Below are positions 1 to 11,500 of a stretch of 64,000 nt of DNA, piece after piece. How positions within the stretch are numbered: the first letter of the stretch is position 1; every line of letters starts with the position of its first letter. The stretch is from Albugo candida. Its lineage: Eukaryota; Oomycota; Peronosporomycetes; Albuginales. Where the stretch lies: positions 62,001 to 126,000 of the forward strand of contig JBDOQK010000047.1 of assembly GCA_040437565.1 (NCBI GenBank), written 5' to 3'. The notes beneath the pieces were generated by a model that worked only from the letters and a program-made list of their open reading frames with translations, ran no database searches and was not told the DNA's origin. Both the position numbers and the translations under genes were made by a program.

Positions 1-1144
1 AAACCTGTACAGGATATTTGAAGCATTCGGGAGTCAGTTCTGTGGGAAATGTCTGTCTCTGTTGCGTTATTCCGACCACTTCGTTGTGAGCTCCAGCAGC
101 GATTCGAATTTGATAGTACACATCGACTAATTTACCGCCAAACGAGAGGCAAACTCGAGCGTATCCGTCCAGAGACTCCATTTCAAATCGCTGCGAGGCT
201 TCATTATAAAATGAGGCNNNNNNNNNNNNNNNNNNNNNNNNNNNNNNNNNNNNNNNNNNNNNNNNNNNNNNNNNNNNNNNNNNNNNNNNNNNNNNNNNNN
301 NNNNNNNNNNNNNNNNNTTGAAGCATTCGGGAGTCAGTTCTGTGGGAAATGTCTGTCTCTGTTGCGTTATTCCGACCACTTCGTTGTGAGCTCCAGCAGC
401 GATTCGAATTTGATAGTACACATCGACTAATTTACCGCCAAACGAGAGGCAAACTCGAGCGTATCCGTCCAGAGACTCCATTTCAAATCGCTGCGAGGCT
501 TCATTATAAAATGAGGCGTTTGACGCTTGGATCAGTTTGAGATTTGGCCAACGAGCTCTGAGTGATTTGGAACGTTTGCATTCAAAATACGAGTCGCGGA
601 TGTTTCGTTTCTGTTGCTGTGTTATGGTCGCAAGATGGCAAAACGGAGCAGTACTTGTTCCAGTTGCCACTACAAATCGGTTTCTTAGGCATAGAGTTTT
701 TTCTAAGAAAACAGCGTGGGCCGATAATAATGTGCTTGTAAAATGGTGGCAGATTTTCCCGTCAGGGTGTAGTATGGAGTATTTGTGACCAGATGAGCTC
801 ACATAGAAATCACAAATCCCTTTCTGATCTGCAAAGCGCGCAAGAATTGATGCATCCTCAAGTATCAGACAGTGGTATGGCTCCATTGCTTTAAGGTAGG
901 ACAAGAAGTACCGCTAAAAGTGAGTGGATAGGACCTCTCAATGCCACTCGTATACTATCATCGATGACAGCTTGTAAAATGGGTATAAGAAGGGTACTTT
1001 GCCCAGGAAATTTGGTCGCATGTGCATAGGAACTCGAGGAGAGTTTCGAGCCAAACGTGCGAGCATCTGGTATGTCCTTTTACCAGCATCGTACTTGAAG
1101 TAGAAAACATCGGGTTTTAGAAAGCATGTGGGATTCTCCGTCAT
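1..1144 (-). CDS. unrecognised protein, 3' end beyond the window
   Basis: An open frame runs on the minus strand from 1144 to the left edge. Two exons are visible: 1144-956 and 913 downwards, joined by a 42-bp intron (955-914, GTATAC..TTTTAG). The joined frame reads ..SSMI-RYFLSYLKAMEPYHC.. and stays open for about 300 codons through the duplicated gap (218-317; 18-217 repeats at 318-517). The part after the gap contains short hydrophobic-polar strands such as SGHKYSILHPDGKICHHF, which looks like a folded beta-rich domain. I do not recognise the family. The start at 1144 (ATG) is tentative; an upstream exon is possible because the frame before it is not closed by a clear promoter. Confidence 0.6.
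18..517. repeat. gap-flanking duplicate, 200 bp
   Basis: Positions 18-217 repeat exactly at 318-517 with a 100-N gap between. Likely overlapping contig ends, not biology. Confidence 0.85.
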
Positions 1145-1610
1145 CGTCTATCTGCCAGATGTGAGACGCACGTGTTGATCGGAAGAGATGGCAACTATCC
1201 ATCGAGTCAATTGTGATAACATGAAGCAATAGTGACAATGAAATGCTACAGCTCGCCTAAATCTCAAGCTCGAGATCTTGAAAAGTATGACTTTGAAATA
1301 ATATTTCCTCTGCATGTACGCATCACGCATATGTTTCGCCATTACGTGTAAATAATTAATATCTCAAGTCGCCAATGTGCATACGACTCGACAGACTAAC
1401 GCAAACCTATGTAACGTCTGTCTCCTCTTCGTCTCTGTCATTACGCTGTCGGCTGCTTCGTGATGGAAAGACCATTCCAAATTCTCGAAAATTTTGCATC
1501 ATTTCAATAGAGTCCAAACAAACTGACTGGTAATTAGACAGTGTGCTCGTTGTTTCGTTACGAAGGCACCACAATCAAAAAATCAAGGAATCAGAAAATT
1601 CGTGAGAAGA

Positions 1611-2105
1611 ATGGGTTTGGAAAGCAATCAAATTACTCTGAACGCCATGCATACGACTGTTGTGACAACACGAAAAGATGGAAGTCACACGGATTATGCC
1701 ATTCGAGTTGTATCGAAACGTTCCGGTAAAGAAGAAATTGTCTATCGTCGATTTTCCGCATTCTTACAACTTCAGCAACTTGCTCAACGACTTTTTCATG
1801 AAAAGCGATTCTGCTGTGGTAGCGATGGGAATTGTCTGTTAGTCACGTACTTGGAGGCCATCTTTTATACGATGCAGTTTCCAAAACTACAAGGCACAGT
1901 GTTGGGAAAGAACTCTAAACATGTCGTTCGTGATCGCATTTTTCTACTTAATACATTCTTACTACAGCTGGAAACAGCTCTGAACAAAATCCCACCAGTG
2001 ACAATGGATCAATGTGAAAAGCAGCGATGCAAATTGGTCAAATTGATCAAAAGCTTTTACGGATGTCTTGAAACAAATCGCAAAGAGCACGCCAACTCAC
2101 TATAG
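1611..2105 (+). CDS. PX (phox homology) domain protein
   Basis: Single exon of 164 aa from the ATG at 1611. The frame extends upstream only with a GTG. The protein is essentially one PX-like domain: beta strands near residues 12-40, then the phosphoinositide-pocket signature YRRFSAFLQLQQ at about residues 44-55. A basic loop and helices follow. PX domains bind phosphatidylinositol 3-phosphate and recruit proteins to endosomes. No SNX BAR region or kinase is fused to it, so it is a minimal PX protein or the front of a longer gene. I see no splice donor leading to further coding sequence before the thioredoxin gene. Function beyond membrane targeting is unknown. Confidence 0.7.
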   Translation: MGLESNQITLNAMHTTVVTTRKDGSHTDYAIRVVSKRSGKEEIVYRRFSAFLQLQQLAQRLFHEKRFCCGSDGNCLLVTYLEAIFYTMQFPKLQGTVLGKNSKHVVRDRIFLLNTFLLQLETALNKIPPVTMDQCEKQRCKLVKLIKSFYGCLETNRKEHANSL

Positions 2106-2323
2106 AAACAAGCACACTGCTTATTATCAGCAGCCGATGACGAGTTTTGTCGATTTTGTAAATCAGCGAGACAAACGCATAAAAAAACTTTTGATTTTGG
2201 CCAAAGTATTAAGTACAGCGCACTGTAAAGCTCGAAATAAAGATCATATTCATTATCGCTTGCTATTCTTCTAATCTCACGAGTCGTGTTCGTGACCGTC
2301 TCTTTATATCTGAGAGAAGGAGA

Positions 2324-2805
2324 ATGATGGAAGTGAGCCAATCAGTCAAAGACGCTGATCACTGGAATCAAATTCTGGCAATATCGGAGCAGAAATTAGT
2401 CGTCGTCGATCTACATAGAAGCTGGTGTGGTCCGTGTAAGATCATGGAACCAACGTATAAAAGACTGATTGCAGAGATAGAGAATGCCCAAGAGCGTTTA
2501 TTGTTTGTTTCGGTAAAGCGCTGTGATTGATAATGTTACTCTGATGCAGTGATCTCGGATATTCTTGTAGCTCGATCAAAGTATGCTCTTGATTGAAACC
2601 GAAAACACTCCGAGTTGCAAGCCGAGGTTTCTGCTTTTTCGAGTAATCGTTTGTGTAGTTGCATTAGATCGTTGGCGATTTACTTCCATTTGTTTTTCAG
2701 GAGCGCAAACCTATTGTCGAAATTGCAGGGGCCAATGCTCCAAAACTGGATTTTCTTGTACGCCAGCATTGTCCCTCATTGAAAAGCGATGATGAAGACC
2801 CATAG
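2324..2805 (+). CDS. thioredoxin-domain protein (single domain)
   Basis: Three exons: 2324-2512, 2571-2642 and 2701-2805, with 58-bp GT..AG introns, giving 121 aa. The redox motif WCGPC lies at about residues 35-39, followed by the usual KIMEPTYKRL helix. Exon 2 supplies the region before the cis-Pro, read as SCKPRFLLFR, and exon 3 gives the last strand and helix (ERKPIVEIAGANAPKLDFLV). Both catalytic cysteines are present, so it should be an active disulfide reductase. The Pro-Arg-Phe-Leu-Leu-Phe strand resembles thioredoxin domains of the TXNDC3/6 (NME8/9) axonemal family more than cytosolic thioredoxin, but no NDK domain follows. It starts 218 bp after the PX gene on the same strand. Confidence 0.75.
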
Positions 2806-2830
2806 TACCTTCCTCGGACGTATCGAAATG

Positions 2831-4033
2831 CTACACAAGCCTCGCAATGGGAACTGGAACCGTACTTGCATATTTCGATGCGTTGGGGTCGTCAGTATAC
2901 GCGAAAGAGGCATTTCCAGAAGTTCCCAACTTGCAGCGTTTGCATCGATCTCGATAGGAGAAATTCTAAATGGTTCATATTGTTTGCTGATTACAATCTA
3001 AGCCAGAAAATATTCAGGCGATAATGCTTCTTACATGATTGCCACAAACGCTGCATTTCCAGTCGCCCTGCGTACCAATTGTTCATGTTTACCACATCAT
3101 TGCGGAGAAACTGCATCGATTGACTTACCGGCCACCATTCCATATGAGGTGCAATCTTGAAATTGTTCTCAACAATTAGCGAGCTTGTGTCTTTCATATG
3201 AGTGATATCTAATTCCGAGTCTGTTTTGGCGAAGGGCTGAAAGTGTCTAACAAGAAAGATGATATTTCCAATATCATAGCCAATTTTAAAAAGACAAAGA
3301 CATGCCTAGCACTAGCTCGCAGTTTGGATGCCGACTGGGAACAGAGACTGGGAAATAATGAGTTGACAGGCAAAGCATAAAATCTACGAGCCGACATCTT
3401 TGTTCCTGAATTGCTGATAGATTCGGAAATTTCTGTCTCAATCTCTTCATCAGTTTCTTCACAAGTGCCTTGGTTGGACAAATTCTCGCTCAGTTGAAAT
3501 TTCGTATCGTTCACGTCGTTGAAAAACTCTTCCACCCATAAGGAATCGAACTGCGCATTTATCGAATCATTCCAGGTAAGAGAGCTCGAGGATGAAATCG
3601 GAGATTCCGTAGATGAAATCTCCTCGTCCGCTGCTGTCCATATTGGCGCGTTTGCATCCATACAAAGCTCTACGGATCCCCATGCATCGCAGACAGCTTC
3701 ATATAACGTCTTTCTCGGTTCGATAAAGCCATAGTTACTGCTTTCTGGTGTCGCGTTTCTGTGCATAGACTGATAAACGATTCTTTTGACTATAGGCTCA
3801 AAGCTGCATGTCTCGAAATATGGCGTTTTCATTGATTGAGAGAATTGATCGTGTCGAGTCTCAACTTTTTGCGCTTGAAAAGATGAAAAATAAGTATTTT
3901 GCGGGGTCTGAAGCAATAAAGGCAACATCAATGGAGACGAAAGGGGCAACGGAGGAGTGCCAGGAAGCGGTGGCTGTCTCGGCAATGGAGGCGGCGGATA
4001 AGGCGGTAGCGGCGGATTATATTTCGAAATCAT
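2831..4033 (-). CDS. proline-rich RanBP2-type zinc-finger protein
   Basis: A minus-strand multi-exon gene. Exon 1 from the ATG at 4033 begins with a polyproline stretch (residues about 6-35) and continues into an acidic, Ser-rich disordered region. Later exons are about 3230-3129, 3067-3035 and 2965-2831. The last three join in frame to give MEWWP-GDWKCSVCGNH-NFSYRDRCKRCK, a RanBP2-type zinc finger (W-x-C-x2-C-x3-N-x6-C-x2-C). Such fingers bind single-stranded RNA or ubiquitin. The finger is split by two introns, which supports the splice model. The join between the long exon and the exon at about 3230 (somewhere in 3220-3400) is not settled; at least one intron must lie there because the frame changes. 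Product probably acts in RNA binding. Confidence 0.65.
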
Positions 4034-4047
4034 GGTTGAATAGCAAA

Positions 4048-4308
4048 ATGAACTGCAACGAACGATTACGTCCGATGCAGAAGGTTAAACTCAAAGTGAT
4101 CGGTGGAGAGGAATTTGTAGTGCGGGAAAGTGTTTCTTTGGCAATGTGCTTTCCATATCGATACCCTTTTTATTCACTGGAAAGAAAATGCGCTCCCTTC
4201 TTCCTTCGACGCACAGTATCAAATTCAAGTCGACCATCATTTCGCATCGACGGAAGTGGCATCCATGGGATCATCACTCTAAGTTTGACTTAAGTGCAAA
4301 AACAAGGT
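4048..4308 (+). other. possible small spliced gene between divergent neighbours
   Basis: Between the zinc-finger gene (starting leftwards at 4033) and the PPR-like gene (ATG 4341) lies coding-like sequence on the plus strand. An ATG at 4048 opens MNCNERLRPMQKVKLKVIGG and a clear splice donor (AAG|GTAAGC) sits at 4308/4309. An internal intron starting near 4130 is likely, but several acceptors keep a frame open, so I cannot fix the product. It may also be a 5' untranslated exon of the PPR-like gene. Confidence 0.25.
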
Positions 4309-4340
4309 AAGCTCTATATGTGAATGGCTATTCCTTAAAA

Positions 4341-6476
4341 ATGCGCTCAATGATCCGTGCAAAATGGCAACCTTTTATGAGAAGTAACGTATCGGCGATG
4401 CTGCAAGGGCGAAATGATTGTATAAAGAGTCAGACGGTCTTGTGCTATCATACATTAAAGAAAAAGAGCTGGCATGAAACTGAAATATTAAAAGGAAAAA
4501 TTCTCGAGATAGAAAGCACAACCGAGTCATCTTTAGATGCATTTAAACATTTAAGATGTCTCGGTATATCACTCGGAACCCGTTATTACGCCATTTTACT
4601 TGCAAAACTGCAGGCAGAATCAGACTACTCGCAGATAAAGCGCGTTTTGCAAGAGAAAAGAAACGATAAGCGGAACTATGAGTGTTTGACTCACAACACG
4701 TACAAAATTGATTTTCTTCAATTGTGTCGCTTTCGTATGCTTCTTAACCTGCACGAAGAAGACTTAAATGAGGTCCAAAATTGCTTTGAGACCTGTCTCC
4801 GCGGAAGGCACAACAAACTGGGAATCTATGAGGAAGACCCGTACAATTTATTGCTTCGATTAGAGTGTTTTTTCCCATTTCCGTCAGAAAAACTCGACAG
4901 TATTTTCATCAGAATCAAGCAGATTTTGTCGATAATGGATCGAAATGAACAAAGAATCTCATTTTCGGCATCACACACGCTGGCCCGTTTCATTATCGGA
5001 CAGCCAAAAAGTAGTTTGGAAGAGTTTGAGGTTACACGAACGCGCGAAAGCGATACAGAAGGTCCCTTATGTGCCGGCGTCGTCATTAAAGAGCTCTTTT
5101 CAAGATATCCGTCCGTATTCGAGGATACATCGTGGCTTGTCTCGCAACTGATTAGTGACGCTGCTTGTGCAAGCGACCTTGAGTCGTGTCTTGTGCTGGT
5201 AAAATATGCTCAAGAATTCAATATTCCCATTTCCGAATCTATTTTCGGTCATCTATTACGTCTTACGCAAATGGACGGCTCAGTTGTTGACAAATTGTAC
5301 ATTGATTTCAAGTCCAGAGATGCTGTATGTCCAGTCCGAAGCGAGCCCGGAAGACCAGGACAAAGGCTGTTGCACTGTGCTGTTAGTGATCGAGATTTTT
5401 ATCGCATTATGGTTTTGCTACATGAGATGGAGCATTATAAAGTTGAAGCTCATGCGAGAACCCTCATCACTTTGCTGAAAGCCGTATCTGCACATCGGCA
5501 AGAATGTCACGATGCCAAGCACGCAGCTGGTTCGGAAATAGAGATTGAGCCTGGCTGTCCGTCTATCTTGGAGCTGTTCCAGATGTTCCCATTCGTTTTT
5601 GGCGACTCTCTCGAAGCTGCTGTTCACGGTATCCGGCTCAGTGCAATGGCCAAAGAGTATGATGGAGCGCTAAAGATTCTTCGATCACGAATTTGGACAC
5701 GCGACATGCAATTTCCGAAAATCCTTTTCGCCTCCTTTCTATATATAAGTATGCGTACAGATCGTATTTCTGGTGAAATGGTGAGTGATGTTCATCCACG
5801 AGAATCCATTTTGGTTGAAGTTGAACAACTTTACGAGCTTCAACATGGCAAATCGAGATATCCTCTTTATGGGCTCATCGCACGGCATTGTGAGTATCGC
5901 GATGATTTCGAGACTTTTCTCCAGTTTTTGGACCGATGGCAGCAAAGTACACCTAGTGACCAACCACCAGCACTCTCGCCTAAAGCATCGAAGCGTGCCT
6001 TGCGGTACTTTACAAGGCAACTGTACAAGTTAAGAGAAACAGCAGACGAACGACACGATATCCGGCTAGAAGATGAAGAAGTTATCATTACATTCCTCAA
6101 GCGCTATGATCGAGTTTTTGTGTGGAATCGTCGAAATCTATCCGATTTACTTCTGATGAGTGATTCACTGGGATACCGTCATGGAGTTTTGTCGATATTT
6201 GACGCCTCAGTATCGACCGATCTGGTATTATCTCTTCCTGCAAATGCAACCGTTCTGAAAACTTTGCTCGCTCTGGAAAGTCAAAAGAAAAAAAGTGGAG
6301 ACCTCAAGGACAACGCTAACGCTTATACGTCCCGAATTAGTGATGCAATTGCATGGATGGAAAAACATGGACAACTCGATGAAGTACTTCAACTAGATCC
6401 GAGTTTCACTCCAGTCAAAGCACGCCTGAATGCTATTCACGCATTAGAAAATCAGAAAGTACACGAAGCCGACTGA
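4341..6476 (+). CDS. PPR-like helical-repeat protein, probably mitochondrial
   Basis: Single-exon frame of 711 aa from the ATG at 4341; a longer reading would use a GTG at 4320. The first about 45 residues are rich in Arg, Lys and Ser with few acids (MRSMIRAKWQPFMRSNVSAM), typical of a mitochondrial targeting peptide. The rest is almost wholly alpha-helical. It has paired-helix units of about 35 residues, for example around residues 70-105 (TRYYAILLAKLQAESDYSQI) and 330-370 (DFYRIMVLLHEMEHYKVEAH). This is the look of degenerate pentatricopeptide repeats, which bind organellar RNA. No second domain (SMR, DYW) is seen. RNA target and exact repeat number cannot be read from sequence alone. Confidence 0.6.
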   Translation: MRSMIRAKWQPFMRSNVSAMLQGRNDCIKSQTVLCYHTLKKKSWHETEILKGKILEIESTTESSLDAFKHLRCLGISLGTRYYAILLAKLQAESDYSQIKRVLQEKRNDKRNYECLTHNTYKIDFLQLCRFRMLLNLHEEDLNEVQNCFETCLRGRHNKLGIYEEDPYNLLLRLECFFPFPSEKLDSIFIRIKQILSIMDRNEQRISFSASHTLARFIIGQPKSSLEEFEVTRTRESDTEGPLCAGVVIKELFSRYPSVFEDTSWLVSQLISDAACASDLESCLVLVKYAQEFNIPISESIFGHLLRLTQMDGSVVDKLYIDFKSRDAVCPVRSEPGRPGQRLLHCAVSDRDFYRIMVLLHEMEHYKVEAHARTLITLLKAVSAHRQECHDAKHAAGSEIEIEPGCPSILELFQMFPFVFGDSLEAAVHGIRLSAMAKEYDGALKILRSRIWTRDMQFPKILFASFLYISMRTDRISGEMVSDVHPRESILVEVEQLYELQHGKSRYPLYGLIARHCEYRDDFETFLQFLDRWQQSTPSDQPPALSPKASKRALRYFTRQLYKLRETADERHDIRLEDEEVIITFLKRYDRVFVWNRRNLSDLLLMSDSLGYRHGVLSIFDASVSTDLVLSLPANATVLKTLLALESQKKKSGDLKDNANAYTSRISDAIAWMEKHGQLDEVLQLDPSFTPVKARLNAIHALENQKVHEAD

Positions 6477-6860
6477 ATTCCTCGACAGGATCAGTCGAAT
6501 CACAGTAAGGAGAGGTCAGAATCGAGTCACGGCACTCGCAATAATATTATCAGTGCTTCGTGTGACGTCTGAGCACAATAGAATCAAAGTATAATCCTTT
6601 CGCTTCTTTCAATACATTTGATGCCTTTGTTCTTTCTATACAGATACGGATCGATTACATCGAATGTAAATATTTTTTCAAGAGCTTAGGGCGTGTTGTA
6701 CTCACTCTAAAAGTCATTACATTCAGTCAGGCTATCGGAATGACTTGAGACTTGTCGAGCTCCAACCTATTCGCAAGGAGCATCGGCTTTTGCATTACGA
6801 CACACATTCTGTCGTCATCGGATCAGCTTTGGCAATCTGGTGTGGACAACACTATCCAAG
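6477..6860. other. intergenic, nothing recognised
   Basis: About 380 bp between the PPR-like gene and the OST3/6 gene, both on the plus strand. It is AT-rich, with no long frame, RNA gene or repeat that I can see. It presumably holds the 3' end of the first transcript and the promoter of the second. Confidence 0.5.
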
Positions 6861-7996
6861 ATGGTTTTGATGCTGGGAACTTGTGTGCTCTTTCATAGCC
6901 ATCTCGTTGCTATATTTGAAGCCCAAGCACTCGATAGATTTGCGCACAGACTATTGCCAATATCATCGCTTCAATCTAATCCCAATCGTACGGAAATTCA
7001 TTCCTGGCCATCACACGCTTTTTGGTCAAATGATTGGGACACTTACTGGGAATATTATATGGGAAAATCAGAACCTGAAAGAAATCATCCGATCGTTTTG
7101 TACTTTACAAATAAATCAGAAAATATTTTCGGTAATACAAAATTTGAAGAAAAAACGTCAACATGGCTAAATGTGCTCGCTGCGCTTCACAAAGAGTTTT
7201 CAAGAGGCCCAGAAACCCATCAACTTGCAATGAATGTTCCCGTAATAATCGTAAGCGAATCAAAACCGCGAATTCATGTACGTGAAAGTGATATTTCTCC
7301 TAATATCCAGTCTCCTTCATCCATTATCAGCATTCTGTTAGGTCTGTGCCGTCTTTATTATGGCTGGAACCACGACACTCTTCATTGTTCAATCGACTCG
7401 CCTCTCCTTCAACTCAAAATACTTTGTACTTGACAGAAGACGTGACTTTGGATTCCAAGGTTTTACATCAACGAATCCAAGATTTTTTCACGAGCAATTG
7501 GCAACTTCATATTCGCGAACCAATCGAAAACCCTGACTCACAATCCGATGATAGCATTTCAATTTTCGATGTACTCTCTGCGGTAAGTATGATTGGATTC
7601 ATACTTCGAGCGCTATACGATTATCGAACATCAATCATTCAGCTTATTGGTCGAAGATCGTCTTGGTTTGTTGGCAGCGTGCTCGTACTTCAATTTGCAT
7701 TATGTGGCGTAGTGCACTCCGTTTTGCATCGTTCCCCGTTATTCTTCTTCCATCCACAATTTGGCTTATTTTTGATCCATCCCAGCGCCAGAAAACAATT
7801 TTGGTTTGAAGGGCTTTTCTTTGGAAGCTCCAGTTTGCTCGTGTCGATTGCGGCGTTATCGATAAGCTACGCTATGCCTCTTGTGAAGGACGAGACACGT
7901 ACCCATGAGCTTCTTAGGCTTGCAATCTTCACGATCGGCACTGTCTATGCGTTGACCTACGCTACCTTTGCTTTAAAGTATCGATGGCTTTCCTGA
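6861..7996 (+). CDS. oligosaccharyltransferase OST3/OST6 (TUSC3/MAGT1) subunit
   Basis: Two exons, 6861-7277 and 7331-7996, joined by a 53-bp intron (GTACGT..ATCAG), giving about 360 aa. The ATG at 6861 opens a signal peptide (MVLMLGTCVLFHSHLVAIF). A lumenal thioredoxin-like domain fills residues about 25-190, and four transmembrane helices follow at about residues 205-355. This layout, with the loop FHPQFGLFLIHPSARKQFW between helices 2 and 3, is that of Ost3p/Ost6p. These subunits hold acceptor proteins through mixed disulfides while the OST complex N-glycosylates them in the ER. I do not see a clear CxxC redox motif in the lumenal domain. The catalytic subunit STT3 is encoded 25 kb away in this same window. 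Confidence 0.75.
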
Positions 7997-8013
7997 TCAT
8001 GGTTCTGGAATAG

Positions 8014-8150
8014 CGTTTGCACATGAAATCGTTNNNNNNNNNNNNNNNNNNNNNNNNNNNNNNNNNNNNNNNNNNNNNNNNNNNNNNNNNNNNNNNNNNN
8101 NNNNNNNNNNNNNNNNNNNNNNNNNNNNNNNNNCGTTTGCACATGAAATC
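8014..8150. repeat. gap-flanking duplicate, 17 bp
   Basis: The 17 bases at 8014-8030 recur at 8134-8150 across the gap 8034-8133. The short size makes this a weak example. Confidence 0.6.
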
Positions 8151-8186
8151 AAGCATTTCTAGATTTTTTCTATTCAATATAATTGG

Positions 8187-8453
8187 CTAAAATATATCCT
8201 GCTCACTTAAGTAAAGAGTCGTTTTCTTCAGCGACGCAAAGCAGCGGAAACACTTTTTGTCACGAGAATTTTCGGCCACTCGACGTTGCTTATCGCTCTG
8301 CACACGCACTGTAATCCTCTCCTTTCTCATCCGTACCATTAAGAATTCCTGAGGCTCGATTGCTGGTGAATGACGGTAACAGCCAAACCGAAAGTGAAGT
8401 TCACTACTCGAAATCTGAATGTTTTGTATAAAGCGCCAAACACCAGCGGTCAT
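8187..8453 (-). CDS. small hypothetical protein (88 aa)
   Basis: Single frame from the ATG at 8453, divergent from the large disordered gene starting at 8548. It is basic (KERITVRVQSDKQRR) with two close cysteines (KKCFRCF). It has no signal peptide or membrane segment. I do not recognise it. Its even composition and the 95-bp divergent spacing favour a real gene, but no splice or domain evidence backs this. Confidence 0.35.
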   Translation of the reverse strand: MTAGVWRFIQNIQISSSELHFRFGCYRHSPAIEPQEFLMVRMRKERITVRVQSDKQRRVAENSRDKKCFRCFASLKKTTLYLSEQDIF

Positions 8454-8547
8454 GACGTAAATGGTATGAAATGTGATCCTATTTGTAATTTATGATTTTA
8501 CGATTATTGAACCTTTTGTGTGCAAAGGATCTTTTCAAACTAATCGA

Positions 8548-11500
8548 ATGCTTTTGTCCAGCAAAGCGACCAGAAACAGCATGAGAATGACTGCAAAATC
8601 ACATGCTGTAGCTGCTCCTGCTCCCATCAATACACCGAGTTTGCGGAAAGAAAACCAAAAGAAGGATGGAAATCTGAGTAACCCTTCCAGCGGGCATGTA
8701 GGATGGGGTGTCAAGTCAGGCAAGGAGGAGGTCAGCTTGGATGGGGAAAAGGAGATTCATGCAGAGAGGAATGGCTCATACCAGCAATGCAATGGGAGGA
8801 TATCGTCAATGAGTACTGTGATACCAAATGCGAATAAATCGTGGAATGATCTGGATGGCTCTCCTATACAGCAGAAGATTCAACGAGAAGAGATTAGTAG
8901 TCGAAGTACACAGTCAGTGCAAAGCGAATCCTCGTTCAGTCCAACACTTTGTAAGCAGATGTCTATAATGAATATTACCAATTGGTGTGATGATCCATTT
9001 GAAGAAGAAACAGCGCGTTTTAGACCGCAGGTGGACAAGGTCACGGAATCTTTCGACGGAAAAAAGAGAACGACTGGGACCAGTGATTTGCATGAAGAAG
9101 CTAACCATACTGCTAGCAGAGACGACACTTTGATCTCAGACCGTGCGCAACAAACGGGAAGCATAAGCTCAGATTCGAGAAATGAGACTCGACAATATCC
9201 TGGCTCGAGTACAACGCCGTGGCGCAATAACCAGCTCAGCGAGAGTGCGTTTGATTCGAATGATGGCATCCCCCCACGACCCCTTCGGCAGCACGGAAGT
9301 GGTCATTTGGAGGGAAGTTTGGTTCGGTCTGACGAAGGCAATTCTTTTTGGGCACAAGATCACAGTCATCAACGGATGAACCGGCATCAACCATCGGTAG
9401 AGAACGGAGGTCACATCAACAGACGGAAGGAGTACAATGGACAGAGTCGATATTACCTGGACGTTCCAACTAATGATGGATATTCACGCCAAGACTTGCG
9501 TGAAGATATAATTGATCCACCCGTTTACTGTGCTCCATATGATCATGACGCAGCTGGAGAGGATTCTTCGACGCCTTCAGCCGCATTTGTGACCCCTTCA
9601 TCGACTTTTGAGGATAATTCACCCGACTCTCCCACGGCTTACGTGAAAAGAGTTTATTCTGGCCAGTACTCGGATCGAGATAAAGGAATCTCTCAAAGCG
9701 ACAAGACGTGGCGATCTACTTCCGCTTTTCACTCGTCGAATCCATATGCCAGTCCGTGGACTATTCGTAATGAAAACGGAGAGTATCCGAGACAGCAACA
9801 TTTGAGTCGTCCTCCGCTCAGTGAAACCAACCTCAAGGAAACACAACCACCAAACGGATTTGTCAGTACGACTCATGCCACACGCGCGTTTGGTCCAAAT
9901 ACTGCGACAGCAGAATGTGAGAAGCGTGTTCAGATCTTACGGAGATCGGAGCCGAAAATGCTTTATGACCACAAATCCGGTAGAATGGTCACAGTGGATC
10001 CAAGTGATACAGGACCAAAAGCGGCGATTCAATCGGCCAATCGAAGAGTGAAAACATTATCATATACTCCCAAAACAAGCCAAAAACAGGTCAGTTTGAC
10101 AATGGAACGCGAAATGGATGCGAGAAAAATGGAGAACGACGCTTTACTTGCAAGAAGNNNNNNNNNNNNNNNNNNNNNNNNNNNNNNNNNNNNNNNNNNN
10201 NNNNNNNNNNNNNNNNNNNNNNNNNNNNNNNNNNNNNNNNNNNNNNNNNNNNNNNNNCCGACTCTCCCACGGCTTACGTGAAAAGAGTTTATTCTGGCCA
10301 GTACTCGGATCGAGATAAAGGAATCTCTCAAAGCGACAAGACGTGGCGATCTACTTCCGCTTTTCACTCGTCGAATCCATATGCCAGTCCGTGGACTATT
10401 CGTAATGAAAACGGAGAGTATCCGAGACAGCAACATTTGAGTCGTCCTCCGCTCAGTGAAACCAACCTCAAGGAAACACAACCACCAAACGGATTTGTCA
10501 GTACGACTCATGCCACACGCGCGTTTGGTCCAAATACTGCGACAGCAGAATGTGAGAAGCGTGTTCAGATCTTACGGAGATCGGAGCCGAAAATGCTTTA
10601 TGACCACAAATCCGGTAGAATGGTCACAGTGGATCCAAGTGATACAGGACCAAAAGCGGCGATTCAATCGGCCAATCGAAGAGTGAAAACATTATCATAT
10701 ACTCCCAAAACAAGCCAAAAACAGGTCAGTTTGACAATGGAACGCGAAATGGATGCGAGAAAAATGGAGAACGACGCTTTACTTGCAAGAAGTACGCCAC
10801 GAAGTAGCGTGTCAAAGATTATCGCCTCCGATCATAATTTCAAGGTAGTCAAATCGAAAGCTAAGAAAGCAATCCTCACGTATCGACCTATCTCGAGTGG
10901 CTGCAACATCAGTAAAGCAAGCTCACGTGTTTGTGGTGAAGAGGATGAAGCTTCTGAAGCAGACAAAGAAGGCGTCAATGCGAAAAAATTGACCGTATCA
11001 GAGGAGAAGCACGAGATAGCGAGTCTGCTTCCCAGTGAAGCTGTATATCATAAGAAGAGAGACGACAAAGCAACAGAGCGGAGTGACAAAAGATCAAAAA
11101 GTAAGAAAAGTTTACTGTTCACAAAAGTGCAAGCCACACGCCGAAAAGCGAGGAAATTTGACAAGATGGAAGTTTCTCGTTCTTCGAGTGTACAGGAAAA
11201 GAAACGACGTACCAGAGTCAGCATACAAAGGACCGAGGAATATGGGAATCATGCTCCAGCTTCATTGGAGGCAGTTCGACCCAAAACCCGCTCTGGAATG
11301 GATGTCGATTTACTGAAGCGCATTCCTGAAGGTGGCGGTGTTGTGGTGCTGACCGACGGACAGCATGGAATCGATCACTCCTTTGAGGGGATTGGGGAGT
11401 TTGAGACTGTCAAATCTCGTCGGACAATACACTTGGAAAGGAAAATGAGGCGGGAAGTCGCATGCAAACCTTCCGGCGGCGGAAGAACGAAGAAAGATGG

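Noticed and set aside
1148-1342. 64-codon minus-strand frame as a first exon of the left-edge gene
   Set aside because: No intron joins it cleanly to the exon at 1144-956, and it shows no domain; left as an open possibility only.
9623-10792. True tandem duplication inside the disordered-protein gene
   Set aside because: The repeat is exact, directly abuts a 100-N gap, and the same pattern occurs at eleven other gaps, so an assembly overlap explains it better.
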